From contig NC_089275.1 of assembly GCF_963678975.1 (NCBI RefSeq), positions 15,283,682 to 15,347,681 on the forward strand: DNA of 64,000 bases. The letters run 5' to 3'. The notes under the pieces are model-generated. The model was not told the DNA's origin and searched no databases. It saw only the letters and a program-made list of their open reading frames with translations. The DNA comes from Dysidea avara. Its lineage: Eukaryota > Porifera > Demospongiae > Dictyoceratida > Dysideidae. The translations under genes were made by a program, and so were the position numbers. Positions within the stretch are counted from its first letter, which is position 1. The number at the start of each line of letters is the position of its first letter. This document shows positions 50,046-62,193 of this stretch, in pieces.

Positions 50046-51900
50046 AAATTGAATACTGCATGTATGGATTATGGAATCTGATATGGACATGATTTACTAA
50101 TTTAAAAATATATTGTGTATCATGGATGTAAATTAATTTTGTGTTGCATAGAAAATTAAAGTTATAAATTATTTTGAGCAAATAGCTATTGCAGGAGGGG
50201 AGGCGATGATAATGCCAGTACAATTTTATAAATATTAGGTACGAGTATGAAGTAAGAAAGTCTACTGTTTGCACTGTTTCATTAAGAAACTAGTGAAAAC
50301 TTTAATACAAGTTATATTAACTGAACTATTGTAATAAAGTAGTCAGGTATACTGATCATTGTAATAACATTAGAGAATGTTTCAAAACTACTTGTGCTAT
50401 GGTATTGTGTTTCTAATTGTACTCCATTAAACAAAATGTGGAGAAGTCATGATATGCATGAACACTACCTGGTGATCAAAGTATCATAACACTTCCATTA
50501 TTATCATGGCAATTACTCTATACATTTCTTACCCTTAGATGTCATGCAACTGACAGCTTGGGGGCTCTATTATATTCATACTGTACACAACCTGTATTAC
50601 ACGTAACACAGAGATAAATACACTTAATAATTAGTGAAGTGTTATAAGACATGAAGCTTCATTGAAGTATTGGACTATGTAATTTCAGGAAGACTATCAC
50701 TTTTGATCAATGCTTGTTCCAAATGTTTTAATATAACAGTCAACCACTATCAGACACATTGTGTGTATTTCATTTAAAACGCTCTAGCTAAAATAATTTA
50801 TTTGTAACAATACAGTGAGAATGGTCTATTATCTCAAACCTTCTGTATAATGATCTGAAGGAGGCATGTCCCCTGACCCAAATAATGGCATCCAAGTCCA
50901 TGTCTTCTGTATTTAATCAAGTTCCATTGTGTAATTTCATGTACAAAGCTTCCATACCCTCGACTCTCTAGTCTACTGCATCACACTTGCCAAGAGTATA
51001 AAAGTCATGTTCTCCTTGGCTTTTCTTAACTTGCTTATGCAGTGTAATTTCGTGACTCTCCTTGAAAAGCTTGTCTTTACCACTTTAACCCAGTTTGCAA
51101 CTCTGGTGTACTTTCAGCTGAATATTTTACAGTTATGTTGATGATATAAAAATAAAGTATACAAGATGGAACAAATTGTATAATGCTGTATGTACTGTAG
51201 CTTATACATGCTTCAATTTAGCATTATAAAATCTATGATCACCTAGTTCTAACTTGCTAATAATGTCTTGAGATTGTACACCAGCTACTGTCCCTGAGAG
51301 CACTGAATATTATACAATAATAGCTTTATAAACATTAATTTTAAGGAAGTTTCAATGAAGCAACCACAATGTCATCTAGTTTTGTAACATGGCTTTGTAA
51401 CATAATATAGTTTCGTTGTATCTTTTGTGAATATAAGTATATACACAACCTTTAATTTTTATGCAGTATAGTCTTTGTACACAATAATAACAAATTGAAG
51501 AACAGGATTATACTTGGTAACAGAATACATTAAATGTAGTACTGATAGTGATCTATATCACTAGAGTCATGCGTATGGAGTTACAATCTTCACCCTAAAT
51601 ATGCAGAAAATATAATTATTCTGGACTCTGTAGTGCTCCATTATCCTCCACAATGTGTAGTGTAGGCATATTCCAAAGTACCTAGTCTGAATAAATAGCA
51701 ATAACATGATAGTACTAGTGATGTTCCAACAGTTTCATATAGTTAATTACTGTATTAAGCAATCATTTGATGTTGCATACAAAACAGTAAAACATTGCTG
51801 TGAAATGATTATTTGCTATACATATTAGAGCAATGTAGATGACTATGTTGACTACAGCTATATTATTAACATGTTCAGAGTGGAGGTGACGGTGACTGTG
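50046..51900. other. Spacer mirrored from 29.8-31.7 kb
   Basis: Low-divergence reverse copy of the left-arm spacer. It includes the ORF-like block at about 51,540-51,690 (mirror of 30,050-30,190) and the short frame at 51,763-51,954. No intact gene recognised. Confidence 0.5.
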
Positions 51901-51907
51901 GAACCCA

Positions 51908-52218
51908 TCGGACAGCTCCAGGATGGTTGGTGACTGGTTTCCGATGAAGAGCATATAGCTAGATTTTTGGTCAAGACCTAAAACATAAAAAAACCAACAA
52001 CAACAAGGTCGCTGCCTGCTGAGAATAACTACATGCCCTCCACTAACTATACGTTAATATCATTGATAAAGTACATAAATCCTTATTTATAGCTATGTAC
52101 ATAGCTTGCTACACTGCTGCTCTGAATACTGTGAGTGCTTTATTAGAGTGATTGACTGCTCTATTAGAGTATCGTGACCGGTTTCTGGAAACCTCAGAAA
52201 CTTCCCTGGAGCTGCCCC
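51908..52218. mobile_element. Small hAT-like element, right-arm copy
   Basis: Reverse copy of 29,502-29,827, with CGGACAGCTCCAGG and CCTGGAGCTGCCCC ends. Present in both arms, so older than the duplication. Confidence 0.5.
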
Positions 52219-52261
52219 AAGGACCACCCCAAGATTCACTACTGAGCTAGCTATGTATTAA

Positions 52262-52622
52262 GGCCAATGAAACTTGATTAGCAGTTTCGCGTCATCGCCC
52301 GCATGCTTTTGATACACCCGCATGGAATTTCATTATTGGTATTTCAGATCGAAATACTCTAATAGAGCAGTCACTTTTACTCTAATAGAGCAATCAGCTA
52401 TACTCTAATGGAAAAATCACTTGTTATAGATTAGTAACGTACTTTAGCTATTTAATGCAAGAATAATCAGTGTAGATCTCACTGTTTTTTTGGCAGAAAT
52501 CTTCATGTTTGGATGTGTGTAATTGTGCTTTTGGAAAAATAATGAATAAATAATAATAACCGCTCGCCCGCATCAAATTTTTAAAATCTGAGCGAGAAAC
52601 TGGTAATCAAGTTTCATTGGCC
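52262..52622. mobile_element. Harbinger-like 361-bp element with TAA duplication
   Basis: Ends are GGCCAATGAAACTTGATTA in inverted orientation, flanked by TAA on both sides (52259-52261, 52623-52625). The left arm has the empty site (GTATTAATGTC, reversed, near 29,463). A 3-bp TAA duplication and GGCC-type ends fit PIF/Harbinger. Inside are three CTCTAATAGAG-type motifs. Confidence 0.85.
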
Positions 52623-53016
52623 TAATGTCTTATTTTGATCATGTTACTGAATTAGAACATATCATTATGTTTATACTACGCAAAATGATTATTTTTATTT
52701 ATTTATTTTTATTTTATTTTATTCATTAAGGCTTTACAGCACAAGTGCTGAAGATCTGTAGAACACCTGGTCCTACAGCGTGTCCTACAGCCTGTTTAAA
52801 GTAGTTACATAAAGTGTGTTTGAACAAGTTGATGTTGTGCTACTTCTAAAAACCAAGCGCCATGGAGCTAGCTAACTCATCTGGAATTAACTATAGACAG
52901 TACATGAATCAACCAACTATGTATTACTATTTTTAAACTCGTATTTCGTAATTCACGAAATTTTTGTAATTCGTTCAATTACGTTGCTATGCACTGCGAA
53001 AGAAGCGTTTGTTAAA

Positions 53017-53540
53017 CAGACCGCTTTTACCAACATATTACGCACAGAAATATCTTCTAAACTGTTTTATAGTGTGACTAACGTGTTTTTTTCCCACAAA
53101 TTCTCTCGACAAAGCCTCAAAGCTGCTCTTCATTTTCGTTCGCGTACGTAAGGGATACGCCCCCTTTCAGCTCGAAGCGATAGGCTATTCCTGGTAGTGT
53201 ATGAGGCCTGCACCATTGTTTTTCAGTTGTTAAACGCCTGAAAACCTCAAGGGGAAGGCAGTCTGAGGAAGGTCGCCACACCCGTATTTCAGTCTACCGA
53301 AAAGAAACCACCTCAGAGCAAAGTTCACCTGTGCAGAAGTTTAATACAGACTTCATTTCGCTTTTACTTCTTACGTAAAAGCTGCTTTTACCATTATTTA
53401 ACGATTTTGCTCACGTGGGTGCGTACGAACAAACATAGATAGGTAGATACCGTATGTAGATAGGTAGATAGGTACACACACACACTTTTACTAAAATAAT
53501 TTCAGTAAACCAGGCGGCTGTGGGCGTACGCCTAGTTTAA
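53017..53540. repeat. Left copy of 520-bp inverted repeat flanking a retrotransposon
   Basis: Reverse complement of about 56,441-56,990 with high identity, including a TAGG/ACCTATCT microsatellite and an inner GC-rich end (GGCGGCTGTGGGCGTACGCC). The retrotransposon lies between the two copies. No transposase frame was seen in either repeat. Confidence 0.85.
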
Positions 53541-53584
53541 AAAGTGGAGAAAGGAGAAAAAATCCATGACTGTACCTGCACTGA

Positions 53585-56100
53585 AAATTTATTTTTATTT
53601 TTTATTTTTTTATTTTAACTGCTTTTTAATGCAGGCAAGGCCTGCATTAATGGTCTGTGGGCAACTGGTGTCCACAGCCAGAAAAAGTATACGTACAACT
53701 TACAATTACAATTGAATGTATAAAATTACAATCAAATTAAGTTAGCTGGCTAAGGTTATTACATACATTTACATTTGGTATATAGTTGAACTATCCTATA
53801 ATTTTAAAACTTACATGTGTATTTAATAATAAACTTACTTATATAGCTAAGTACTTATTTTAAGAGAGAGCAAGAAGAAGAAAAAAAAAGATTAATTACT
53901 GCTGAAGTTTGGTGGGCGAGGAGACTTGGAGCAGGTACTACAAGGGCAAACAAAGTGCATACTGTGGGGATTGTCAGAGTTAAAATTGTTTATAAAATGC
54001 TGCCAGAAGATCTTGAGTAACTGTGATTTAATGGTGGGAAAAGGTTGATTTAAGTCAAGTACTGGTAGACTGTTGTAGGTTCTTGGTAATCTGTTAAAGT
54101 AGAAGTTACTTTGTTTGTTGGTTGATGTAAAATTGTGTTGAAGCTTGTTACTGGTGGAGGATCTGGTAGGATTGCGGCAAAAGTTGACATAGTTACTGAT
54201 ATTGAAATGATTAGATGGATGCTGGATTGATTTTACGAAGAAGAGTATGTCATAAAGATCATAGGTGTACATCAGTGGTAGTATGTTAAGTTTGATAAGA
54301 CGTGTTTTGTAATCGGTTACATAGTCATTAAGAATAAATTTGGTTGCCCGGCGTTGGATTCTTTCTAAAGCAGAGATGTCGCAAATAAGGTAGGGGTGCC
54401 ATAAAGGAGAACAGTAAAGTAATTGTGATCGAACTAATGCTAAATATAAAGTTTTCTTGGTTGGAATGTCAACTGAGTGGCTGAAGGTACGTCTCAGTAG
54501 TCCAAGGGTTCTATAGGCTTTAGCTGATATATGGTTATAATGATTTTTCCAAGATAAATCAGTTGATAAAATGACACCGAGGTCACGGTGAGTACTACTA
54601 GTTTTGATTATAGTGTCATCTATGAAGTAGGATGTAGGGAATTTTGTATTAAATGATAGATGTATAAACTTGCTGGTATTAAAAAATTGGTTCCAATCTC
54701 TAGACCAGTTTGCCATTGAATCAAGGTCTTGTTGAAGTTGTATGGAGTCTAGATGTTCAAGAATTTGTTTATAGCATTTTGTGTCGTCTGCAAAGGAGAG
54801 AGCATTAGAGGAACGGACAGATAAAAATAAGTCATTGATGTAGATAAGAAATAAAAGTGGTCCTAGAATACTCCCTTGAGGCACACCTGATAGGACTGGT
54901 AAGAAAGTGGAATATGTACCATTAAGGCGAACGCATTGCTGTCTGTTGTTGAGGTAAGATCTAAACCACCACCAAAGATTACCAGTGATACCGATTTTCC
55001 AGAGTTTTAAAAGTAATTCATTGTGGGGAACTCTGTCAAATGCTTTTGCAAAGTCTAAGTATATTACATCTGTTTGAATTTTACAGTGTTCATGAATACT
55101 GTTTAAAAATATGAGAAGTTGTTGTAAAGTTGAACAGCCTTTCATAAATCCGAATTGACACATAGAGATGACATTGGAAATGGAGGCTATAACTTTGTTG
55201 TATATTAATCGTTCAAGTACTTTTGATGCAACACAAAGCAGAGATATAGGTCTGTAGTTGGTGGCACTGTTTTTGTCACCAGATTTAAAGATAGGAGTAA
55301 TACAGTGAATTTGCCATTCAGAAGGTAGTGAGTAGTAGTGGATAGCATATGAAAACAAATAGTGTAGAGGTTTGACTAGAACAGATGTACAGTGTTTTAG
55401 AATTGCTGGACTGATTCCATCGATACCAGTTGCCTTGTGAGGATCCAGAGATAATAATACATCGTAAACGTCTTCTTCAGAGATGTAAATTGAGTCGAGG
55501 GACACACTTGCTCGGGGCATATTTTCAAAATTAGGAAGGGAATAAGTACTTCGAGAGAACACTGAGTAGAAGTATTTGTTAAATAAATTAGCTTTGTCAA
55601 GGTCTTGAGAGGCAGAAGTATTGTCATAAAATATTGTGGAAGGGATGGAAGCAGATTTGGTAAGGTTTCTCACATACTGGAATATTTTAGAGTCATTGCT
55701 GAAAGCAAAATTGCTCACCAGTTTTGCTTCAAAGTTGGCCTTAGCTTGTTGGATGCTAGCCTGTAGGGTTTCTTCAGCTGTTTTGATACGGAGCAGATTG
55801 TGTTCAGTAGGACGAGACTTGTACTTCTTTCTTAAAGTGCGAAGACACTTAATCTGGTGCCGTATGTTGGATGTAAACCATTTAGGAGATTGTGAGGACT
55901 TTAATTTGAATTTCGGCACAAATATATGCATTCCTCTAATGATACTGTTCTTAATAAAATGCCATATGGAATCAATGTCTGGTAAGTGTTCACAAATAGA
56001 GAAATCAATGTGTGACAAAAAGTTAATAAGTCCAGGGTAATTAGCTTTGGAGTAATCAAAAATGACTTGTGAAGTGTTAGAAAAGTTGATAAAAAACAAA
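53585..56100 (-). mobile_element. 5'-truncated non-LTR retrotransposon (jockey/CR1-like group)
   Basis: One uninterrupted minus-strand frame (53892-56099; 735 residues counted from a TTG codon, open to 56,144) encodes a linker and reverse transcriptase: D-P-H-K-A-T-G-I-D-G-I-S, N-Y-R-P-I-S-L-L, D-F-A-K-A-F-D-R-V-P-H (about residue 348), G-V-P-Q-G-S-I-L-G-P and F-A-D-D (about 436). The C-terminal tail has C-P-C-S-T-C. The expected N-terminal endonuclease is absent, so the element is 5'-truncated. It ends in an AAAATAAAAAAATAAAA tail (53,585-53,616). The open frame suggests recent insertion. It has no mirror copy in the left arm. Confidence 0.88.
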
Positions 56101-56440
56101 TGGGTAGAAATGACCCACCACTGATGGGTTGTTTTACCTGCAATTCAAACAACCCAATTTTGGGGTTATAACAACTATTAATGAAAGCTGTCATTTTGAC
56201 TTTTGTCTTAGCAGTTGTTTCAACTTTAATGAAGTGGTCAGATCAACCCATCAGAAACCTTGTCAAAATAACCTAAATTAAAAGTGGTCAGATCTACTAC
56301 GTGAATTCTACAGGTAGGTGGTCGTTTTGACTGATTTGCATGGATTAATTTGACACAATCATTGAGGTTGAATTGACCAAACTACAGTAATAATAACTTA
56401 TAACTAAAGTTGCTCTTTCTACTGGCGCAGTAGTTTTTTT

Positions 56441-56990
56441 AACCAGGCGCACGCCCACAGCCGGCCGAAGGCCGGCTGTGGGCGTGCGCCTGGTTTACTG
56501 TAATTGTTTCCGTAAAAGTGTGTGTGTGTACCTATCTATCTACCTATCTACCTATGTACCTATCTACCTATGTTTGTCCGTACGCACCCACGTGAGCAAA
56601 ATCGTTTAATAACGGTAAAAGCAGCTTTTACGTAAGAAGTAAAAGTGAAATGAAGTCTGTATTAAACTTCTGCACAGGTGAACTTTGCTCTGAGGTGGTT
56701 TCTTTTCGGCGGACTGAAATACGGGTGTGGTGACTTTCCTCAGACTACCTTCCCCTTGAGGTTTTCAGGCATTTAGCAACTGAAAAACAATGGTGCAGGC
56801 CTCGTACACTGCCAGGAATAGCCTATCGCTTCGAGTTGAAAGGGGGCGTATCCCTTACGTACGCGAACGAAAATGAAGAGCAGCTTTGAGGCTTTGTCGA
56901 GAGAATTTGTGGGAAAAAACACGTTAGTCACACTATAAAACAGTTTAGAAGATAGTTTTGTGCGTAATATGTTGGTTAAAGCGGTTTATT
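56441..56990. repeat. Right copy of inverted repeat, starting in a 26-bp perfect hairpin
   Basis: Mirror of 53,017-53,540. Its inner end (56441-56495) is a perfect hairpin: a 26-bp GC-rich stem beginning AACCAGGCGCACGCCCACAG with loop GAA. In the left copy the same end is collapsed to about 30 bp, so the hairpin has been gained or lost in one repeat. Confidence 0.85.
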
Positions 56991-57237
56991 TAACCATAGA
57001 TATTAGAGTAGCCTTTTGTAGAGTAGAGTAGCCTTCTGTAGCCTTTTGTATGTACACCAGTACACTGCACCACACCATAAAGTTTTTGCTCACATGCACA
57101 AATGTGTACTTGTGTTAATGATTAGTGTTCGTTGCGCTATAAACTGCAATCCATGTACACCATGTACATTAGTGTACTGTAAAGGTTACAAAGAATTATG
57201 GCCTTATAATAAGCCTCATATGTCATGTGTGCATATT

Positions 57238-58630
57238 ACAAGGAAGGTTATACTATTTTAAATTTCTCTATTTCATACAGGTATTTACTGAAAGGCTGTT
57301 AGGTTTCTTTAGACCAATCTTGTGTGTTATGTTATATTATTGTTGCAACCAACTACTTTCCATTAACAAGTTACAAATGAATGGACAAGTGTAGTAAACT
57401 AGTAAACACTCAGTATAGGATAAATAATACAATTCTTGTGTATCAACTATTGTGTGGAACAAGGAAGGAAATTCTGTGTTGTGATCTCACCAACTGACCA
57501 TTAAATCCCTAATCCCATTCTATCCATAATTAATCAAATAACCATTTTTTCAGGAAAATGTTCACTAGCTACAAATTCATGCACAGAATATCCCAACAAT
57601 TTGGTGTGTGAAAAAGAAAGTAACTCACTGGTACTATAGCTTGTCTTCATGAAACATCCTGGCTGGACAGTTATTATACATTAATTATAATCTAAACAAG
57701 TTACAAGTGAGTGAACAAAAAATATTTTTAACTAACCAATTAGTTTATTAATGTTTGGTGATGTATACAATTTCTTGTTAAAGCTGGTAATGTATACTTC
57801 CCACTTTTTGGAAGAAGATTCCAAAATCCAAATCAGAATTTAACATGCTGTCATAACCTGTGGATTATTAGGCCACATAAACTTAATTATTAGATTCATT
57901 TCTCATCCACATCCCCATCACCATTTTTCTTACCTCATCAAGAATTGTTTGCACAACTGGTGGCTAAGGAGGCCAATTAGCACCTTTTATAGTTGGTACC
58001 TTGCTAGAGTAGTCTAAGAAAATTGCATTTTGAGTCATTTTAGCTAGCTAATTCAGCTAGTTATCTAGTTAGTGGAAATAAAATAAAAATCTGCCCTCCC
58101 ACACTGCTATAAATTTGAGTACAGGAGGATGAGAAACTAATAAATAAGTTTATGTAGCATTATGGATGCTTAGTGACTAAATATGGTAAGTACTGTACAC
58201 ATGTTAATACACAGTTACATGTGTACGTACTTCAAACATGATGAGTATTATTATTATTATTAACACTTTACAGTGACCAGCACTGAAGGTCTACAACAAC
58301 ATGTGCTGCAGCCTTAGGATTACCTAACCTAGTAGGATATCAAACGGCAAAGTTGACAAAAGTTCAAAGCTCCAAATATCTTGCACCATGCACTCAAAAT
58401 GTATGATGGACTGGTCTGTAGTATAAAGCTTAGAACTAATAAGTAGTAGTACCATAGTTTTGTACAGAATTTTAAAAAAATAGTAACAATTGTTTCTCCA
58501 AGTTTCATACTATTTCCTCAACATATACTGCACAACAATTATCCCTCTTCTCACATAGTACCACATATGTATGTCCAACTTATTTTAACAAAACTAGAAC
58601 TACTCAGCTTGGAAATACCCATAAGAGCTC
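57238..58630. other. Mirrored unit spacer, right arm
   Basis: Resumes homology to 27.25-28.95 kb reversed, including the S-S-W-N-I-L-A-G-Q block followed by GTGAGT at about 57,700 (here with a stop in place of Trp). It also carries the empty site of the 19.1-kb element near 58,190. No intact gene. Confidence 0.5.
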
Positions 58631-58699
58631 TTAACCCTTAAACGCGCAAAGGCCATTATAATGGCCCTATTATTTATTACACCGAAAACGCACGAAAGT

Positions 58700-59355
58700 T
58701 TATGCTTACTTTTGTGAAAATAATCGCGCGTCTTTACAAGGCTGTATCTCTGAAAATCCTTGACGTATCAACTTGAAACTTGGTACACAGATGGTGGATA
58801 CCCTGGGGTTTACCCATCGTGACTATCAATTGTTTATCATTAATGCTTCTCTATTTATCCGAAGTAATATGCGCATAACTTGGAAATAACCGTCATGGTA
58901 GGTGGCTCCGTTGGCGATTTGCCTCAATACTTGGTGTCGAGAAAGAGTTGTACCCTTGATACAAGGTGGTGAAATTCCATTGACATAGCTGCAACTCTCA
59001 GGTACTTATGAATTTTAGAAAAAAACTTGTGGTATTCACACAATTGTGCGAAGTAACCGCATGTCTTTACACGACTGTATCTGTGAAAATCCTAGATGTA
59101 TCAGCTTGTAACTTGGTACACAGACGGTGGATAACCTGGGGTTTATCCAATATTATTATTATGTTTTTATCAATAATACTTCTCCATTTATCCACAGCAA
59201 TACGCGCATCATTTGGAAATAATCATCATGGTAGGCAGCTCCTCTGTCCATTCGCCTCAACACTTGGTGTTTAGAAAGGGTGGTACCCTTGATACAAAGT
59301 GGTGAAATTCCATTGACATAGCTACAACTCTCAGGTAGTTGTGAATTGAAAAAAA
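58700..59355. repeat. Tandem duplication of about 310 bp inside piggyBac element
   Basis: Two diverged copies (about 58,730-59,035 and 59,045-59,350) share blocks such as ACTTGGTACACAGA, CTGGGGTTTA and GGTGAAATTCCATTGACATA. No coding frame spans both. Function unknown. Confidence 0.8.
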
Positions 59356-59814
59356 TTGTCGTATTCTCATAACTATTTTTACCCTGTAGGCATGTAACAA
59401 AGAACTCCAACACAATCTCTGTGGCGTTTCAACGTGCTGCAAAGACGTATTCTGGTGACTGGTCAATCAAATACCAACAGCAATCCATTTTATCATGCAC
59501 TGTTCATCAAACATAAAGTATTATTATTAGCATTAGAATTTGAAAAACTTTTCAAACATAAAATGTACATGAAATATATACACTAAAGAGCTGGGATCTT
59601 TACTCAGTAAAGGGTTTGCCTCATTTAGAAACCACCGATCCAAGTGATTTCAGAGAAAAAAAACCACAATCGTGGAAAAACCTGAATTACAAACAGCTCT
59701 GTACATAAATAAACAGATAATACTGTCAACACATCTAAACTATATACATCGGCTGAACCTGTAAAAGTCTAAGACACAGTAAATAGCATACACCCCTTAT
59801 TTATTTATAGTTTT

Positions 59815-60849
59815 CCTTGGTGTGGTATATCTTAAAACAATCTTCAAGGCACAAATGAATCATTCCACAATTTACGCAGCCATACTTAGTACATTTTCTA
59901 TGTGTCTTCCGGTCAGAACACACTGCACGGTCACCGTCAGTCCCAAGGTTCTCTATGAAATGGCGTTCCTCAAGCCTCGCAGGCGATTGAGGAGGAAGAG
60001 CCTGTGATTGACGTCCTCCATGCTGGCGTGAGCTATGTTGACATAAAAGTTTAGTAGCCAGTTGCTCCTAAAGCTTTTGATGGTCCTACGATCATTCACA
60101 GGTGTGAAACAGCACTCTAGAGTATAAGCATTTTCGATAGCCAAATCCCTACCCCTACCGGTACCTCTACCCCTACCAGTACCTTTCCTCCTACCTCGAC
60201 TAGGCACAAGATCCATTGGAGACACAGTTCCCCTACCCCTTCCTCTACCTCTACCCCTCCCTCTATTTCTACCAGACAAAGGATCAGATGGAGATGGTGA
60301 GTAGTCCCTGCCTCTATCACTAGGTGAAAATGGGGCATGTGGAGAAGAACGAGAGCGCTGGGAAGAACTAACAGGAGAGCCATGGTAGGCCACAGGAGAA
60401 CCACTACAGGAGTATTCAGTTTCCAGGCTACCCATCCCACCGTCACTCACTCCACTATGTAGCCCAGATGGTCCAGGATGGCTTGACTCATCATGACCTT
60501 CACAATATCTTACATCAGCTATTAGAAGAAGCAGGACTCAAGTTATAAAACACGTGAAAAGCATTATACCTTCATAATCATCGTTTGTTTCTTCCTCGAT
60601 GTCTTCTTCGTCGTTGCTGAACTCTTCCTCACGATCATTTTCTTCCACATCGCCATAATCATCTATAATGGCAGGCGAAGTGATAGGACCGATTCACCTG
60701 TCCGCCATTTTACCGTCTTGTTCCCTGGTAAGCCTATCAAGGACAAAAGAGTCTTCTCCATGGACAAAAGAGTCCTCTTCGTCCGAGTTGTTCCAGTCAT
60801 CGTCGGAGTCGTTATAGAAAAGTTGATCAACAACAGTATTTTCATCCAT
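59815..60849 (-). pseudogene. piggyBac-like transposase remnant: N- and C-terminal parts only
   Basis: ATG at 60847-60849 starts an acidic N-terminal region (D-S-D-D-D-W-N-N-S-D-E-E-D). A likely intron (GACG|GTAAAA to TTATAG) leads to more acidic sequence. Next comes a Ser/Pro-rich region and R-G-R-G repeats (minus-strand frame 60450-59953), then N-A-Y-T-L and R-S-N-W-L-L-N-F-Y as at the end of piggyBac transposases. In another frame (about 59,960-59,815) is a Cys-rich terminal motif: C-T-K-Y-G-C-V-N-C-G, H-L-C-L-E-D-C-F-K-I-Y-H. The DDD catalytic domain that should lie between is missing, and a frame change separates the last two parts. An inactive or repurposed derivative. Confidence 0.75.
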
Positions 60850-61999
60850 ATCTCGCTTATCTTTAATCACAGTACAAAGTTCTTGAGCTCGAATTAAAGC
60901 CCAGAAACGTGGCTATCCGTTGCACTAAACCGTTTCACGATCACGTAATCCTAGCGCGCGCACCTCTGTGCCAAATATGGAGGGCCACTTAAATGGCCCT
61001 TGCGATTTCAGTGCAATATTTCGTAAATTCGCGTGCGCGTTTAAGGGTTAAAATCCTTTAACTATATTTTGGCTAATATTGTTAGGATTGCTAAAGAAAA
61101 TGCACACATCAACATCTGTTCATCTGGTTGTCATAATGACTTATTTTACATGACATTCTACCAATCAGTTGTTTGTAATGAGACAATTATGATATATAAA
61201 TACAGTAAAATACCTGTAAGTTTATCACTTAAAACTATGGACCATTCATGTACCATCATCAGTATGTGTACTATTATAAACAATAGTACCATAGGTACTG
61301 AATTGTTTAGCATTTTCAGTTAAGACTAATACAGTTTTGTTATTGACAAGATAATCACCTATGCAAACCTCCAGGATCTTTCTACACTACTACTAATTCA
61401 TTCAGAACTCACCTCCTCGTCACTTCCTACCAATTGACATACTAACACTATTGCTATGATAATAACTAGACTGGATGATTGATCAGCAAATTCTGGATCA
61501 TTGACAAGATGAATTATTTCTCACAACTCTCAAAGGTAACTGCAGATTACATAGTTACAGTAAAATCTCACTTACATGGCTAGCAGTTCTGCAATAGGTA
61601 ACCGACCTCATCACATTAAACACAACCAATTGGTCCAAACCATAGTGAGACATGCTTCATTAATAAGACCATCTCAATAGGTGCCCTATTAATGTGGTTT
61701 AAATGTACTGATAAAAAGAATGATCAAACTGTAGCTAGTGGAACATTGTTAAAGAGAAGTAGACTACTTGTCATGGAAAAGCTAAGAGAACCTGGGTACA
61801 GTTACTAAAGTTGAGCATTGGAAATTATGTACTAAGAATTCTGTAAAATTATTGATAATCATTTCAGGCAAAACTGTCCAATATATAAACAACTACGTAG
61901 TGTGCTAAAGATATGAATAATTGGAGCAATATAATAATATTGACAACCCCTATAGCATCACGCAATCAATGCTCACTGCAGTTACAACATTTATCTCAC

Positions 62000-62193
62000 C
62001 TCATTAAATGTACTGAATATCAGAGCAATAGAATAAGTCAACTTCAACAATCTAAAAGTAAAAACAATGTATACATGCATACATATTATTGCGTCTGTTA
62101 TGAAAATGTGCATATCTTTACCTGTCCCCTCTTCTTCTCTATCTTGGCATGCTTTGCCATTAGCCAGACACAAGATGCCTCATCAACCAATCC
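62000..62193 (-). other. Exon-like pair, right-arm mirror of 17.4 kb
   Basis: Exons 62193-62122 and 62051-62000 reproduce the 72- and 52-base exons of the left arm with splice sites TCTCTGCTAG/GTAAAG and TTTACTTTTAG/GTGAGA. The frame stays open with few replacements (Thr to Ala, Leu to Phe, Tyr to Cys). A related upstream block starts at 62,623. Confidence 0.45.

Larger units (their letters stand above)
58635..61047 (-). mobile_element. piggyBac-type element, 2413 bp, flanked by TTAA
   Basis: TTAA (58631-58634, 61048-61051) flanks inverted ends CCCTTAAACGCGC. The left arm has the single TTAA empty site (GCTCTTAAAATCC reversed, near 27,247), so the insertion followed the duplication. Subterminal hairpins lie at both ends (GGCCATTATAATGGCC at left, GGGCCACTTAAATGGCCC at right). 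It carries a remnant transposase gene whose catalytic core is missing and a tandem duplication of about 310 bp. Confidence 0.92.

Noticed and set aside
53892..56099. Retrovirus or endogenous viral polymerase
   Set aside because: The polymerase motifs, lack of protease/integrase/LTRs and A-rich tail fit a non-LTR retrotransposon.
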